A stretch of 64,000 nucleotides of DNA from assembly GCF_020379485.1 (NCBI RefSeq), contig NC_063437.1, positions 6,024,806-6,088,805 on the forward strand. The letters run 5' to 3'. Shown here in pieces: positions 11,876 to 24,074 of the stretch. Numbering within the stretch: the first letter of the stretch is position 1; every line of letters begins with the position of its first letter. The translations under genes and the position numbers were made by a program. Under the pieces are notes generated by a model, which made no database searches, was not told the origin of the DNA, and saw nothing but the letters and a program-made list of their open reading frames with translations. This DNA comes from Brassica napus. Its lineage: Eukaryota > Streptophyta > Magnoliopsida > Brassicales > Brassicaceae.

Positions 11876-11958
11876 CTTATACTGGTTTAAAAGGCTATTT
11901 CACTAAAATTGTAAATGTATATTATTCATATAATAAAAATGAGACTGTAGTCTCATGG

Positions 11959-12803
11959 TGATATGATCATGGACCAGCTAGTTGATAAAGATGGAGAAGG
12001 AGAGACTGAGGATACACTAGCTGAAGAAGAAGATGTCCTAGCCATTCCCACAGGTCCCATAACTCGTGCAATGACAAGAAAACTCAAGGAAGCTGTTGGA
12101 AACATACTGAAGATCTCTAAGGAGCAAGAAGACTGTCTTGGTAGAAGCTTGAACCACCAAGACACACTCATCACCATTCAGGTGATCTTATCATCAAGCT
12201 GATCATCATCTAGGCAAGTGGCTTGGTATACTCTTTTTCCCTTGATTAGTTTTGTCCCAATGGGTTTTCTAATCAAGGTTTTTAATGAGGTATCAAGTTC
12301 ACTTACACATTCCTAGTTGATGTATCTTGGATGCAACTCGGCCTAAGGCATCTTGGACCGACTTCATCATCTATCTTATATTATGTTTTACTCTAAGTGT
12401 TATGTTATTACTTTGAAACCGTGTGGAGCCTTTTCCTTTATGATTTCTTATGTTTTCGAGACCTTGTGCATGTACAAGGATCTCTCTACTTAAGTGTATC
12501 ACAAACCCTCATTCTAATCTAAGTTATCTTTTGTTTAAAACCTTTTTGGTGTCTTCTCTCTTGCTTTGCGAGTTGTTGAAGTGTCTGGTGTGTAATATCC
12601 AGTCTGCTGGTGTGTAGTATCCAGTGTTAAGGGCCTTAGTTTGGTGTGTCATATCCGATCTATAGCCTAGGAGTATCAAGGAGCCTTTCCGCAGCCTCTT
12701 GTGTCACCAATCGATCCACAAACCTTGATAAACTTGAGTCCTTGACTCGTTTATGCAAGGATCTATCCCGATCCATCCAGAGACGCATCCTAGGAGTTCA
12801 TCA
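11959..12803 (+). repeat. 5' LTR of the chromovirus
   Basis: 845 bp, TG...CA, indistinguishable by eye from the 3' copy. It starts with the last codons of the gag-pol frame, because the ORF reads into the LTR; the corresponding 79-codon frame at 11963-12202 is not a separate gene. Confidence 0.93.
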
Positions 12804-12805
12804 AG

Positions 12806-12817
12806 TGGTATCAGAGC
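12806..12817 (+). promoter_or_regulatory. Primer-binding site, initiator-Met tRNA type
   Basis: TGGTATCAGAGC stands two bases after the 5' LTR. It is complementary to the 3' end of plant initiator methionine tRNA, the usual minus-strand primer of chromoviruses. The non-coding leader then runs to the gag start at 13353. Confidence 0.9.
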
Positions 12818-13352
12818 ACTCTGGAAGGGGAGTTTCGATTTCTCTTTTGTTTGTTCATAAGATCTACTCGTTATCGTTTTATATCATTGATCATTTGGGA
12901 TTTGCGTGTTGTTTCTCACTCGATCTGATTAGTATCATTGATAGAATTGATAGATCTATTGTTTCGTGGTTCAATATTGATAGATCTGAGGATTCTGATC
13001 AAGTTTTGAACAAAACTTTTCACATTCTTGTCGATTACGTTACTAGATTGCTTGATCCGAAAGTTCCTTGTGTTCGTGTGATTCGATCTGTTACTAGAAC
13101 CGTAGATCAAGTTTTGTTTAATCTCAAATCATCACCTGTTGATTCTCGAATCCTTTTCTGATAAATCTGAGTTGATTGTTTCAATAAAATCGATTTGAAT
13201 TCCTTACTTGTTGATCACGGTATTGATTTGCCGCGTTGCTTGAGATTTGTTTGATTGTTTCCGATTGTTTCTTTCATTGAATCTCGAATCATAAATCAAA
13301 TTGCCCGTGGAACTACTTACTTGTTTCAGTCTTTTGTGTGTAACAGAAAACA

Positions 13353-16300
13353 ATGGGAACTGAAGAAGATGATGCAACGTATATGAGAAGAAACAAACTC
13401 CTACAAGAAGCTATCACCAAACAAGTAATGGAAGACTTGGTAAAGTTGCTGGATGAGAGATACGATCAGAGAGCCCCTGGTAGACAAGACCAAACGACTG
13501 ATCATCAGCAAGCACCTAGGAGGAATGGACGTGAACGACAAGAGCATGCTGGTTCACAAGAAACTGATAACTTTTATGAAAGAGATAGGGCACGGCACAG
13601 CTCAGCTTCTAGACATAGCTCTTCCTCTAGACACAGCAGTAGAAGATCTAGACGTGACCATGAAGGGCGTAGGTATCAAAGAGATGAGCTTGCTGGAGTT
13701 AAGATCAAGATACCTCCTTTCCATGGCAAAGCCGATCCTGATGCTTATCTAGAATGGGAGAAGAAGATTGATCTAGTCTTCAATTGTCGGCGTTATTCAG
13801 AAGCTAAGAAGATTCAAATTGCTGTTACTGAGTTCTATGATTATGCTTTGAGTTGGTGGGATCAACTAGTCACCAATAGAAGGCGCAATGGGGAATTTCC
13901 TGTTGAGACTTGGGCAGAAATGAAGGCTCTCATGCGCAAGAGATTTGTACCTAGCCATTACCACCGGGATCTCCATCAGAAGCTAAGAAAACTCACGCAA
14001 GGCTCACGGACAGTCGAAGAATACTATCAGGAGATGGAGTTGTTGATGTTAAGAGCTTGCATATCTGAGGATAGAGAAGCTACTATGGCACGGTTTCTTG
14101 GAGGACTCAACCGTGAGATACAAGACAGTGTGGAGATGCAACACTACTTGGAGATGGAGGAGATGCTACACAAAGCCATTCTAGTGGAACAACAAGTAAA
14201 GAGAAAAGGTCACTCTCGAGGCAACTATGGAACTAGATATCAAGGTGCTAAGGAAGATAAGCCAAGTCACCAGAAAGAGAGCAAGTCATATCAAAAGGAT
14301 GAGGACAAACCTACTAGTTCTTTCAGCAAGGATAAAGGGAAAGCTGAAGCCTCTACTACAAGATCAAGAGATGTTAAGTGTTTTAAGTGCCAAGGAAGAG
14401 GACACTACGCTAATGAATGCACCAACAAACGTGTGATGATCCTTCATGACAATGGAGAATATGAATCTACTGATGAGGAGACAGAGGCCGAAGAAGATCA
14501 CAGTTTAGAAGAGGAGTATGTTGCCAACCCGGTCGTTGGAAGGTTGCTAGTTGCTAGAAGAACCTTGAGTCTTCAAAGCAAGACCGAAGAGATGGAGCAA
14601 AGAGAGAATCTCTTCTATACTAGATGTCTAGTACAAGGAAAGGTCTGTAGTCTTATTGTGGATGGAGGCAGTTGTGTCAACGTTGCGAGTGAGACTATGG
14701 TTAAAAAGTTGGGTTTGAGGGTCCAGAAGCATCCTAAACCATATAGGCTCCAATGGCTCAATGAAGAGGGCGAAATGAGAGTCTCTACTCAGGTTGTAGT
14801 TCCTTTAGCCATTGGTAAATATGAAGATGATATTCTATGTGATGTGTTGCCTATGGAAGCTGGACACATTATCCTTGGAAGGCCGTGGCAATCAGATAGA
14901 CGTGTGATACATGATGGGTATGCCAACAAGCACACCTTTGAGTTTAAAGGGAGAAAGACAGTTCTTGTGCCTATGACTCCTAAGGAAGTTCAGGTTGATC
15001 AGCTCCAACTACAAAAGAAGAAAGAGATTGATCTACCCGCTGATTCAACAAAGCAACTAAACTTCTATGCCAAGTCTGGTGATGTTAAAAGATCTCTCTG
15101 CTCTAACCTCCCTATTCTTTTGTTTATCTATAAGGAATCACTCTTGACTACTACTGATATTGCACCGGAGTATCCGAGTGAACTTGTATCTCTTTTGCAG
15201 GAATATCAAGATGTTTTTCCAGAAGATAGTCCCAAAGGACTACCACCAGTGCGAGGGATTGAACACCAAATTGAATTTGTGCCTGGTTCTACACTTCCCA
15301 ACAGGCCAGCATACAGAACCAATCCGGTTGAGACCAAAGAACTACAAAGGCAAGTGGAGGAACTGATGGAGAAAGGGCATATCCGAGAGAGCATGAGCCC
15401 TTGTGCTGTTCCAGTACTGCTTGTGCCCAAGAAAGATGGGAGCTGGCGCATGTGTGTTGATTGTAGAGCAATCAACAATATAACAGTGAAGTATCGCCAT
15501 CCTATTCCTAGATTAGATGATATGCTTGATGAATTACATGGTTCATGCATCTTTTCTAAGATAGATCTAAAGAGTGGATATCATCAGATTAGGATGAAAG
15601 AAGGAGATGAGTGGAAAACTGCCTTTAAGACTAAGCATGGGTTATATGAGTGGTTAGTTATGCCCTTTGGATTGACTAATGCACCTAGTACTTTCATGAG
15701 ATTGATGAACCATGTGCTTAGGTCCTTTATAGGTTTGTTTGTGGTAGTTTACTTTGATGATATCCTAATCTACAGTCAGAGTCTAGAAGAGCATATAGAC
15801 CATCTTAAGACTGTTCTTGATGTGTTGAGAAAAGAAAAACTTTATGCTAATCTTAAGAAATGTACATTCTGCACAGATAACTTGGTCTTTTTAGGTTTTA
15901 TTGTGGGTGTAGATGGGGTTAAAGTTGATCCGGAGAAAGTAAGGGCTATACAAGAATGGCCAATCCCTAAGACCGTGAGTGAAGTAAGAAGCTTCCATGG
16001 ACTTGCTGGCTTCTATAGGCGCTTTGTGAAAGACTTCAGCACCATTGCATCTCCCTTGACTGAAGTAATCAAGAAAGAAGTCGGATTCAAGTGGGGAGAA
16101 GCACAAGAACTTGCTATCCAATGCCTTAAAGAGAAGCTTACTCATGCCCCTCTTCTTATACTTCCTGACTTTCATAAAACTTTTGAAATAGAATGTGATG
16201 CCTCAGGAATTGGTATTGGTGCTGTATTGATGCAGGAGAAGAGACCCATTGCATACTTCAGTGAGAAGCTTGGAGGAGCTACCCTCAACTATGCAACTTA

Positions 16301-18056
16301 TGATAAAGAGCTGTATGCCTTGGTGAGAGCCTTGCAGACTTGGCAGCACTATCTCTGGCCTAAAGAATTCGTCATACACACAGATCATGAGTCTCTCAAA
16401 TACCTCAAAGGACAGAACAAGCTCAGCAAGAGACACGCAAGGTGGGTTGAGTTCATTGAGACATTTCCTTATGTCATCAAGTATAAACAAGGTAAGGAAA
16501 ACATAGTTGCTGATGCACTATCCAGAAGGTATGTTCTCTTGAACACTCTTGATGCTAAGCTATTAGGATTTGAGCAGATTAAAGGAATGTATGAGAATGA
16601 TCCTGATTTTAGAGAGGCTTACAATTCTTGTGAGAAATTGGCTGTAGGACACTACTTTAGACATGATGGTTTTCTTTTCTATGATAATCGATTGTGTGTG
16701 CCTAACTGTTCTTTGAGAGACTTGTTTGTTAGGGAATCTCATGGAGGAAGTCTCATGGGTCACTTTGGTGTTGCAAAGACTCGTAAAACTTTGCAGGATC
16801 ACTTCTTTTGGCCTCGGATGAAAAGAGATGTGGAGAAACTATGTGAGAGATGTGCAACTTGCAAGCAAGCTAAGTCTAAGGTTCAGTCTCACGGTTTGTA
16901 TACTCCTCTCCCTATACCTTATCATCCTTGGAATGACATATCTATGGATTTCATTGTTGGCTTGCCTAGAACTAGGACTGGAAAGGATTCTATCTTTGTA
17001 GTTGTGGATAGGTTCTCAAAGATGGCACATTTCATAGCTTGTCACAAAACTGATGATGCATTGCATATTGCTAATTTGTTCTTTAAAGAGATTGTGCGCA
17101 TACATGGCATGCCTAAGACTATTGTTTCTGATAGAGATACTAAGTTTCTTAGTTATTTTTGGAAGACTCTTTGGTCTAAGCTAGGTACTAAACTCTTGTT
17201 TTCTACTACTTGTCATCCACAAACTGATGGACAAACTGAAGTAGTTAATAGGACTCTTGGAACACTCTTGCGTGCATTCATAAAGAAAAACTTGAAATCA
17301 TGGGAAGACTATTTGCCTCATTGTGAATTTGCATACAATCATGCTGTGCATTCTACTTCTAAGTTTTCTCCTTTTGAAATTGTTTATGGGTTCAATCCCA
17401 ACTCTCCTTTGGATTTAATCCCTTTACCTGAGTGTGAAAGGGTCAGCTTTGATGGCAAAAAGAAGGCAGAGATGGTGAAGCAACTCCACGAGCAGGCTAG
17501 GCTCAACATTGAGGCGAAAACCAAACAGTATGTTAAGCATGCCAACAAAGGAAGGCGTGAGATGGCCTTTGAAGTGGGTGATCAGGTCTGGATTCACCTA
17601 AGTAAAGAGAGGTTTCCAAATGAAAGGAAGTCCAAGCTAATGCCGCGTATTGATGGACCTTTTGAGGTCATAAGAAAGATCAGCAACAATGCCTACAAGC
17701 TGGATTTGCGAGGTAAGTATGATGTGAGTAATAGCTTCAATGTTACTGACTTGATCCCTTTTATTGCAGATGAGCCAGATTTGAGGACAAATCCTTTTCA
17801 AGTGGGAGGGGATGATATGATCATGGACCAGCTAGTTGATAAAGATGGAGAAGGAGAGACTGAGGATACACTAGCTGAAGAAGAAGATGTCCTAGCCATT
17901 CCCACAGGTCCCATAACTCGTGCAATGACAAGAAAACTCAAGGAAGCTGTTGGAAACATACTGAAGATCTCTAAGGAGCAAGAAGACTGTCTTGGTAGAA
18001 GCTTGAACCACCAAGACACACTCATCACCATTCAGGTGATCTTATCATCAAGCTGA
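13353..18056 (+). CDS. Gag-Pol polyprotein of the chromovirus (1567 aa)
   Basis: Domains in order: a Ser/Arg-rich N-terminus; retrotransposon Gag (about residues 115-290, with DAYLEWEKK); a CCHC zinc knuckle at about 343-356 ([14 protein letters not shown]); an aspartic protease near 435 with DGGS where DTGS or DSGS is usual; reverse transcriptase with YFDDILIYS near 800; RNase H ([13 protein letters not shown], about 947); and an HHCC zinc-binding integrase N-domain at about 1130-1173. The integrase catalytic D, D and E lie near 1198, 1259 and 1295, with a GPF-like C-domain near 1434. The last 81 residues, acidic with an [12 protein letters not shown] motif, are encoded by the 3' LTR. No frameshift or stop occurs. 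The ATG at 13353 follows a long leader and precedes all domains. The product should form particles, copy the element RNA and integrate it. Confidence 0.93.
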   Translation: MGTEEDDATYMRRNKLLQEAITKQVMEDLVKLLDERYDQRAPGRQDQTTDHQQAPRRNGRERQEHAGSQETDNFYERDRARHSSASRHSSSSRHSSRRSRRDHEGRRYQRDELAGVKIKIPPFHGKADPDAYLEWEKKIDLVFNCRRYSEAKKIQIAVTEFYDYALSWWDQLVTNRRRNGEFPVETWAEMKALMRKRFVPSHYHRDLHQKLRKLTQGSRTVEEYYQEMELLMLRACISEDREATMARFLGGLNREIQDSVEMQHYLEMEEMLHKAILVEQQVKRKGHSRGNYGTRYQGAKEDKPSHQKESKSYQKDEDKPTSSFSKDKGKAEASTTRSRDVKCFKCQGRGHYANECTNKRVMILHDNGEYESTDEETEAEEDHSLEEEYVANPVVGRLLVARRTLSLQSKTEEMEQRENLFYTRCLVQGKVCSLIVDGGSCVNVASETMVKKLGLRVQKHPKPYRLQWLNEEGEMRVSTQVVVPLAIGKYEDDILCDVLPMEAGHIILGRPWQSDRRVIHDGYANKHTFEFKGRKTVLVPMTPKEVQVDQLQLQKKKEIDLPADSTKQLNFYAKSGDVKRSLCSNLPILLFIYKESLLTTTDIAPEYPSELVSLLQEYQDVFPEDSPKGLPPVRGIEHQIEFVPGSTLPNRPAYRTNPVETKELQRQVEELMEKGHIRESMSPCAVPVLLVPKKDGSWRMCVDCRAINNITVKYRHPIPRLDDMLDELHGSCIFSKIDLKSGYHQIRMKEGDEWKTAFKTKHGLYEWLVMPFGLTNAPSTFMRLMNHVLRSFIGLFVVVYFDDILIYSQSLEEHIDHLKTVLDVLRKEKLYANLKKCTFCTDNLVFLGFIVGVDGVKVDPEKVRAIQEWPIPKTVSEVRSFHGLAGFYRRFVKDFSTIASPLTEVIKKEVGFKWGEAQELAIQCLKEKLTHAPLLILPDFHKTFEIECDASGIGIGAVLMQEKRPIAYFSEKLGGATLNYATYDKELYALVRALQTWQHYLWPKEFVIHTDHESLKYLKGQNKLSKRHARWVEFIETFPYVIKYKQGKENIVADALSRRYVLLNTLDAKLLGFEQIKGMYENDPDFREAYNSCEKLAVGHYFRHDGFLFYDNRLCVPNCSLRDLFVRESHGGSLMGHFGVAKTRKTLQDHFFWPRMKRDVEKLCERCATCKQAKSKVQSHGLYTPLPIPYHPWNDISMDFIVGLPRTRTGKDSIFVVVDRFSKMAHFIACHKTDDALHIANLFFKEIVRIHGMPKTIVSDRDTKFLSYFWKTLWSKLGTKLLFSTTCHPQTDGQTEVVNRTLGTLLRAFIKKNLKSWEDYLPHCEFAYNHAVHSTSKFSPFEIVYGFNPNSPLDLIPLPECERVSFDGKKKAEMVKQLHEQARLNIEAKTKQYVKHANKGRREMAFEVGDQVWIHLSKERFPNERKSKLMPRIDGPFEVIRKISNNAYKLDLRGKYDVSNSFNVTDLIPFIADEPDLRTNPFQVGGDDMIMDQLVDKDGEGETEDTLAEEEDVLAIPTGPITRAMTRKLKEAVGNILKISKEQEDCLGRSLNHQDTLITIQVILSSS
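17778..17812 (+). promoter_or_regulatory. Hairpin plus polypurine tract before the 3' LTR
   Basis: GATTTG-AGGA-CAAATC (17778-17793) can fold into a 6-bp stem with an AGGA loop. 19 nt lie between it and the LTR, containing the purine tract AGTGGGAGGGGA (17801-17812) that should prime plus-strand synthesis. This is all inside the gag-pol frame. A similar hairpin occurs before the Athila 3' LTR. Confidence 0.65.
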
Positions 18057-18657
18057 TCATCATCTAGGCAAGTGGCTTGGTATACTCTTTTTCCCTTGAT
18101 TAGTTTTGTCCCAATGGGTTTTCTAATCAAGGTTTTTAATGAGGTATCAAGTTCACTTACACATTCCTAGTTGATGTATCTTGGATGCAACTCGGCCTAA
18201 GGCATCTTGGACCGACTTCATCATCTATCTTATATTATGTTTTACTCTAAGTGTTATGTTATTACTTTGAAACCGTGTGGAGCCTTTTCCTTTATGATTT
18301 CTTATGTTTTCGAGACCTTGTGCATGTACAAGGATCTCTCTACTTAAGTGTATCACAAACCCTCATTCTAATCTAAGTTATCTTTTGTTTAAAACCTTTT
18401 TGGTGTCTTCTCTCTTGCTTTGCGAGTTGTTGAAGTGTCTGGTGTGTAATATCCAGTCTGCTGGTGTGTAGTATCCAGTGTTAAGGGCCTTAGTTTGGTG
18501 TGTCATATCCGATCTATAGCCTAGGAGTATCAAGGAGCCTTTCCGCAGCCTCTTGTGTCACCAATCGATCCACAAACCTTGATAAACTTGAGTCCTTGAC
18601 TCGTTTATGCAAGGATCTATCCCGATCCATCCAGAGACGCATCCTAGGAGTTCATCA
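17813..18657 (+). repeat. 3' LTR of the chromovirus
   Basis: 845 bp, identical by eye to the 5' copy. The gag-pol frame ends 244 bp inside it. It is followed by the CATGG target duplication. Confidence 0.93.
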
Positions 18658-18662
18658 CATGG

Positions 18663-19373
18663 CTCTGAGATTCTTGTTCAATTCTTCTAATGAATTACAA
18701 TCTCACACGATCTTGACTCATATAGGAATCCTTATTTTATATTCAACTGATGAGTGAAGATATATATAAATCTGAGCTTATCAAATTTATGCAGACTTAA
18801 GTTATGACCCTGAACTTTATCTTTATGTCTTCCCCAGATTGAAGTATGTTGGGGTAGAATTGTGACCTGTAATAGCAATAATTGGGGTGAGCTGAAGGAT
18901 TTGTTAATCCTTATACCATGTCTTTCTTTTTCGCTTGAAATGAGCTTTGGTTTGTGTGGTCCGTGATCATATATAATGGCGAAGGGGTGGCTTCTTCATC
19001 TCATTCCTTGGACCTTGAACTTGAAAACCTCCGGCCTCCCAGCTCGAAGTCACTCGGGTTTTGAGACTTGGAGTCCTTGATTTATAGCTATCGGGTTTGT
19101 TCCATATAATACTTCACTCTTAACCAACAACATTATTGCTCTGGCACATGCTTAACCACACTGGCCTTTGATTTTGATCGATTTTACAATTACAAAATAC
19201 TGGTTTGGTATTTGGTAACGATAACAGGAATAGGTTCTGTCTACAAGCATGACTTTACAAAAAAAAAAAACAAAATAACAACAAATTGTATGAGGATGAC
19301 ATTTATCATAGCAATTGTATCTTTGACCTTATCATAACTTTCTAACAATTTTTTTGGTCTCGTCTTAGAAATA
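18663..19373. other. Intergenic region between chromovirus and Helitron
   Basis: About 700 bp of mixed composition that continues the sequence left of the chromovirus once one CATGG is removed. No gene family was recognised. It ends in an A-run near 19260-19270. Confidence 0.3.
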
Positions 19374-21684
19374 TCCCTTATATATTAAAAGAGAAGGAGA
19401 AGCATTGGCTTTAATGAATTCACACCACCTTAGCCATATGTCGCTTAGATAGACCTTCTCACAATTTGTTTCCTTATTTTCTTCATTTCTAAAACACACG
19501 AGATACGTTAAAACTAAAAAGATCATTATCGCGTGAGATAAGTTGGGAGGCGAGTCAATTGGCTTGAGGGTCGATGTCAAAGTTGTGGAACGTCGTATTT
19601 GGGAGGTGGACGTATCTAAGATGATGGATGTGAAGGGCAACGAACCGGAGCCCACGAACGCGATCTTGGTTGGGACTCGACCTCGACCTTGCTCAGTTTG
19701 AGGTAGTTAGTGTAGTAAGCAGGGGTAGAGATATCTAAATGGTGAAGTGGGTTGTCTTCGAGAGATCCCAAGACCGTAGAGTAGTGTTGCTCTGAATACC
19801 TTATAGCTTCACTACGTAGCTTGATGAGATTGGTTCTGATGTTTTGGACTTTTGGGCACAACTTTTCAACGTCGATATTTGTCTCTGTGGGGAAGCACGT
19901 GGACATGATCTGTTGGAACAAATTGTCGATATTTTTGGAAGGTTTAAGGCTCTTGAGATTGGAGATTTTGTTATTCAAGTCGAGAATTTGCTTCTCGAAA
20001 TGAGCCTTTTGGCAAGCCATGTCGAGAACTAAAGGAGATTTGGGATCGGTCTCAATACTCTTCATGGTGATCACAGTAATATACATTCATCTTACGTGTG
20101 TCCATGTCGTGTGGATGACAAAAAAAAAACAGTTATATGTTCCATTCTTTCAACGTCCATGTTTGTTTGGAATAACGTTTTTTTATCAACCGGAATAACG
20201 TTTTCTTCATGATCTTTAATTTGAGTATTACTTTTTCGTCTTTTACATTTAATAGTTAATAATTTTCTAACAGCTTTGAGTCATTACCTAGCACATTTTT
20301 TAATTATATGATAACGCAACACCAAAGAAACTGCATGTCTGTCAACTTTTCAGAGAAAAGGTTAGCAATATAATATTGCAGATTAAAAATTTCTTACTTA
20401 TTTCTTTAGTATCGTAACATTTATGCTTCATAATTATGTGGTTTCACTTTTGTAACCAACCTACAAGGTTGTTCTGAAGTCTTATTTGATCCTAACATGG
20501 CAGAAATCGAAAACTTCAAATCGAAGTAAGTATACTAGGTTAATAATTGCATATGTATTTATTGGTTAGCTCAAAACTAATTATAATTTACGCTAATTTC
20601 TATATTCTTGTGTTTGTATGCTGTCACGGGATTCGTATAGCAGGATAAGAATTCAGACTTGGAGAGTTGATCACGCTTGAAGTCTTTTTCGTTTGCTTAA
20701 TGCCATATTTTTATCTTACATAATAATGTTGTTTTGCCTTTAAGAATTTTGGTAGCTATCTATTTACTATATCAGTTTTATACTTATGCATCTTAATAAA
20801 ATCGAACTTTTTAGTTATAAGACTTGTTTTACAACATTCTTCATCGTTAACCTCGAGCACTTTTGTGATGCTTCCAATCCTTTTTTTCTCCAAAAAATAA
20901 GTTCAAACTGAATAGACATCCTATGATACTCATATATCCTAAACCTTTACACATAAGTTGTGGCCAACTATTAGACGTAAATTGAATTCGCACTCCTCTT
21001 GTTTCTTATTGGAAACCTTGCTCTGCAACATCTTTCTTCGACCTTATTTCTGAGACTTTTTTTCTGCCGGTAAAAGTTTTTAACCATCGGAACGGAGGCA
21101 GAAGCTTTTTAAAATGCCTTCAAACCTACGCCAAACTTTTAGACGTACATTTTTTTAACCTCCTTTTTCTATTCCAACCGGTTTGGTTATTCTTTTCCAA
21201 GCAGCTCTGTCTGATTAAACCGAAGCGAAGACAAAACAAAATATCAAAAAGAACCCTCACATTATTCAAATTTAAAAAAACAACCTCTAACTCATAAAAG
21301 AGAAACCAACCAAATCAAATTTACATCATTTCGTCCAAAATTCTGAATGCAAGATTCATTATCAATATTATCTATTACCTTTTATTAGTGAAAATCTAAA
21401 TGATTAAAAAAATAAAACCGATGGTCCATAATCTATATAACAATAATGAATATTGAATACATATATATTATGTTAGATTATATTTTTTTTGTTCAAACTG
21501 AATAGACACCCTATGATACTCATATATCCTAAACATTTACACATAAGTTGTGGCCAATGAAAAGTCTAAAAAATCTAACCTAGAACCAAATCGATATCCA
21601 CATTAAACACACTTAATGTCTTCTTATCTTATAAATAACCAAATTTTTAATCTCATCCCGCGCAAGGCACGGGTTATCACCTAG
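19374..21684 (+). mobile_element. Non-autonomous Helitron carrying a nicotianamine synthase fragment
   Basis: The 5' end TCCCTTATATATTAAAAGAG follows an A. The 3' end is a G/C hairpin (CCCGCGC-AAG-GCACGGG, about 21658-21674), then about 6 bases and CTAG (21681-21684), followed by T. This is the Helitron layout: 5'-TC, sub-terminal hairpin, CTRR-3', insertion between A and T, and no target duplication. It encodes no Rep/helicase. A captured gene piece lies inside on the opposite strand. A direct repeat of about 65 bp occurs at about 20899-20965 and 21490-21556. Confidence 0.85.
19514..20020 (-). pseudogene. Nicotianamine synthase (NAS) N-terminal fragment captured by the Helitron
   Basis: From MACQ at 20020 the minus strand encodes a recognisable NAS N-terminus: MACQKAHFEKQILDL, then SNLKSLKPSKNIDNLFQQ, STCFPTETNIDVEKLC, NIRTNLIKL and YSTVLGSLEDNPLHHLDI. 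After a frameshift near 19650 follow VPTKIAFVGSGSLPFTSIIL (the GSGP-type cofactor-binding region of NAS) and PNTTFHNFDIDPQAN, stop, LASQLISRDNDLF. It ends at about residue 170 of a protein of some 320. NAS joins three S-adenosylmethionine molecules into nicotianamine, a metal chelator for iron, copper and zinc transport. This copy is truncated, frameshifted and antisense to the Helitron, so it cannot encode the enzyme. The frame also has a 22-codon extension upstream (to 20086). Confidence 0.9.
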
Positions 21685-21780
21685 TTTTCTAATATTTTGA
21701 CATCTATGTTGGCGTGTTTTGACAAATCTGAAAACCCCATTTGACCTTTTCTTTCGAAGTCTACATTTACTAAAATATAA

Positions 21781-21813
<33 letters not shown>

Positions 21814-22010
21814 GCATAAATGTGATCAATATTGAGCTCAAATAAGGTGCTGCATCTCTCTGAGATGGCCGAATCACTCGGTTTTGTGTTTTAGAAATCT
21901 AGGTCTGGTTTGTTCAAAAAGGAAAAAGAAATCGAGCTTTGGTATTTCTTTCCTTTGAATCATTTGTGTTTTAACAATGGACACAACATGTTAATCTGAA
22001 GTATACTAAC

Positions 22011-22109
22011 CATGTGCTCGATTCACTTGGTCCATCTTTGCAGCTTCAGATGCCAAGATTACAGAACTTTTCTTACCAACATCAATGTTGATATCAGCCT
22101 GCCTTTCTC
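22011..22109 (-). pseudogene. Single exon of a stomatin-like protein (SPFH family)
   Basis: Read on the minus strand, AACAG|GAGAAAGG and CATG|GTTAGT flank 99 bp encoding ERQADINIDVGKKSSVIL and then ASEAAKMDQVNRAHG. This matches the conserved ASEAAKMDQVNRAQGEA region of plant mitochondrial stomatin-like proteins, membrane-bound SPFH scaffolds. Both splice borders are intact, so a whole exon has been copied, but no neighbouring exons were recognised on either side. It is probably a gene fragment moved by a transposon, although no element ends could be tied to it. The exon itself has no stop. Confidence 0.7.
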
Positions 22110-24066
22110 CTGTTATATATAGTAAAGTAAAGGATGAAAAAATGTTAAGCAAGCTTCTTGTTTTTTAAAATGCAAAATGGAAAACTTTAAAAAAAAAAAG
22201 ACAGAAAAAGACAGAAGAGTAAACGAAAATATTTTTCTAAAAATAGATTAGATTCAGATGGAATATATCATGCCTGATAGAGTGAAGATACATATACCTT
22301 TTCATCTAGGCAAAGGAGGATGATTCCCATAAATTCATTATTTTTCTTGATGTTATGTGAATCCCAAAAGCAGATGAGGCGAACAACAAGAAGGGAGGCC
22401 AAGTCAGAGAGCGTTGGAGGCTGAGTGGCTGACGGCTGTATGGGCAACAACAACAGGTAGACATTTTCCAAGGTGGCTTCTGGATTTTCGAGTGAAAATT
22501 AACTGAGAGAGGGTGTTTGTGGGGCGTGATTCCAGTCATTAGCCTCTCCTATTTATACGGTTTGAGGTTTTTATCGGTTTTTCACATCATCACATGCATG
22601 AAGCTTCGATTGTAAATGTAGGGAGAGAGAGAGTTGGTGGGAGTTAATACCTCGTTCCTGCATGTTCTTCATAGGCTCATCACTCATATCTCTTTTTTTC
22701 TTATAATCCCCTATATTTTTCTTGTCGGAAATTCATATTATCAGGTTCAGTTTATCTATGATACGAGAGATTAAAAGTAGATAAGATAAATTTAACAAGA
22801 CGAAAATGTTTATTGCCGAATCAATATGAAAACAAAGAGATGGGATAATCAGAATATATTAAAAGAAATTAAAGAAATGGAGCGGCGAGAGTGGAGCCAA
22901 AAGAGAAGATGATTTTCCATCCACTCTTCAATCAATTATACAAAACTACAAGTCACACATCAGTTGATTGGGTTTGATTGGTTAGTTATAGCTTAATTAA
23001 GAGAAAAAGAAAATAAGAGGAAATAGGAGGAAAAAATTAAGAGTAAAATAAAATAATAGAGAACTAGGATAAGACCTGCGTGAATTTATATGAAAATTAT
23101 TTAAGAAATATCGTATGGAAAATTAAAATTTATATTCTTGATCGAATTAATATTTTTGGCTTTAAAATTTTTTTTTAAAACTTTTTTTGTTAATTGCATA
23201 ATATGTTTATTGATGAGCTGATCTCATTTAAAAAAAATTAGGTCAAAAAATCACTTATCGCATAAGAACCTAACGTTTAGGCCGAAGAATCTCAGGCCTA
23301 CTATTTGGTTACAATAAAACTATGTCAGCTCGGTTTCATATCATGATTTAGCAATTCAAAAGTTAATTATGGTTATGAGAAGTTTACGTTCACATGTCAA
23401 TCCTATCTATCTTCAATATTTTTCTCATTTTTGTGTCGTTTTTTTTTCATTTTGGTTATTGTTCGATATAAATATTGATTTTTGAGTTTATTTTCATTTC
23501 TTTATTTTGTTTTGGCATGAAATTTAGAAAATCTTTAAGATTTAAAATTATTAAAGAGATACATACTTACGTTAAGATATGCGCCTTGTGCAAAATAAAT
23601 ATTTTATATTTATTACTTATTTTATGTTTTTCTTCATATTATGAAATAATAAAATAATTATTATATATTAAATAACTAAGAAATCATTTACTATTATGTA
23701 ATAAATTGGCGTGCGCATATAAATCAAACGTCCGCTCTTGTTTATCCGCAATCATTTTAGGGTAAAAAAATCAAAACAATCAACTTTATCTATCGTATAT
23801 GATATATAATTAAATTTAAATGATATTAACATAGATATATAGTATACTTTTAATATGGATATTTATTAAATGAGATTTCTACTCATATGATTTTATGATT
23901 ATTTGCATATATGTGTAACAAAATTTTACACCAACGATTTTTTTAATGTGGAATGTTTAGTAGTTTCAATGATTTGTAATTATTTCTAAAAAACAATGAA
24001 GATTTCAAAATTAAAATATTAACTTTTCAATATATGTTCAACGCAAATATCAAAATATAAGTATGT
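22110..24066. other. Non-coding region after the stomatin exon
   Basis: 22260-22560 has gene-like composition and short minus-strand frames (77 and 67 codons), but no family was recognised. From 22680 to 24066 the sequence is AT-rich with no supported feature. Confidence 0.35.
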
Positions 24067-24074
24067 ACTAGATT

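Larger units (their letters stand above)
11959..18657 (+). mobile_element. Complete Ty3/gypsy chromovirus, probably CRM-type
   Basis: The two 845-bp LTRs (11959-12803 and 17813-18657) run TGATATGATC...TTCATCA and look identical base for base by eye. The target duplication CATGG is perfect (11954-11958 and 18658-18662). The primer-binding site TGGTATCAGAGC (12806-12817) matches the initiator-Met tRNA type. A purine tract (17801-17812) touches the 3' LTR. One uninterrupted gag-pol frame (13353-18056) continues 81 codons into the 3' LTR. From memory, that extension, the primer type and the gag sequence are features of the CRM (centromeric) chromovirus clade; assignment to the clade is an inference. 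The element looks recent and possibly still autonomous. Confidence 0.92.

Noticed and set aside
12646..13161. 171-codon frame in the chromovirus 5' LTR and leader
   Set aside because: It straddles the LTR end and the primer-binding site and shows no protein features; a shorter version recurs at the 3' LTR only because the LTR is repeated.
17640..18056. Classical chromodomain at the chromovirus C-terminus
   Set aside because: I could not identify the aromatic cage or the usual chromodomain pattern; the tail is acidic with an ITRAMTRK motif. Clade assignment rests on other features.
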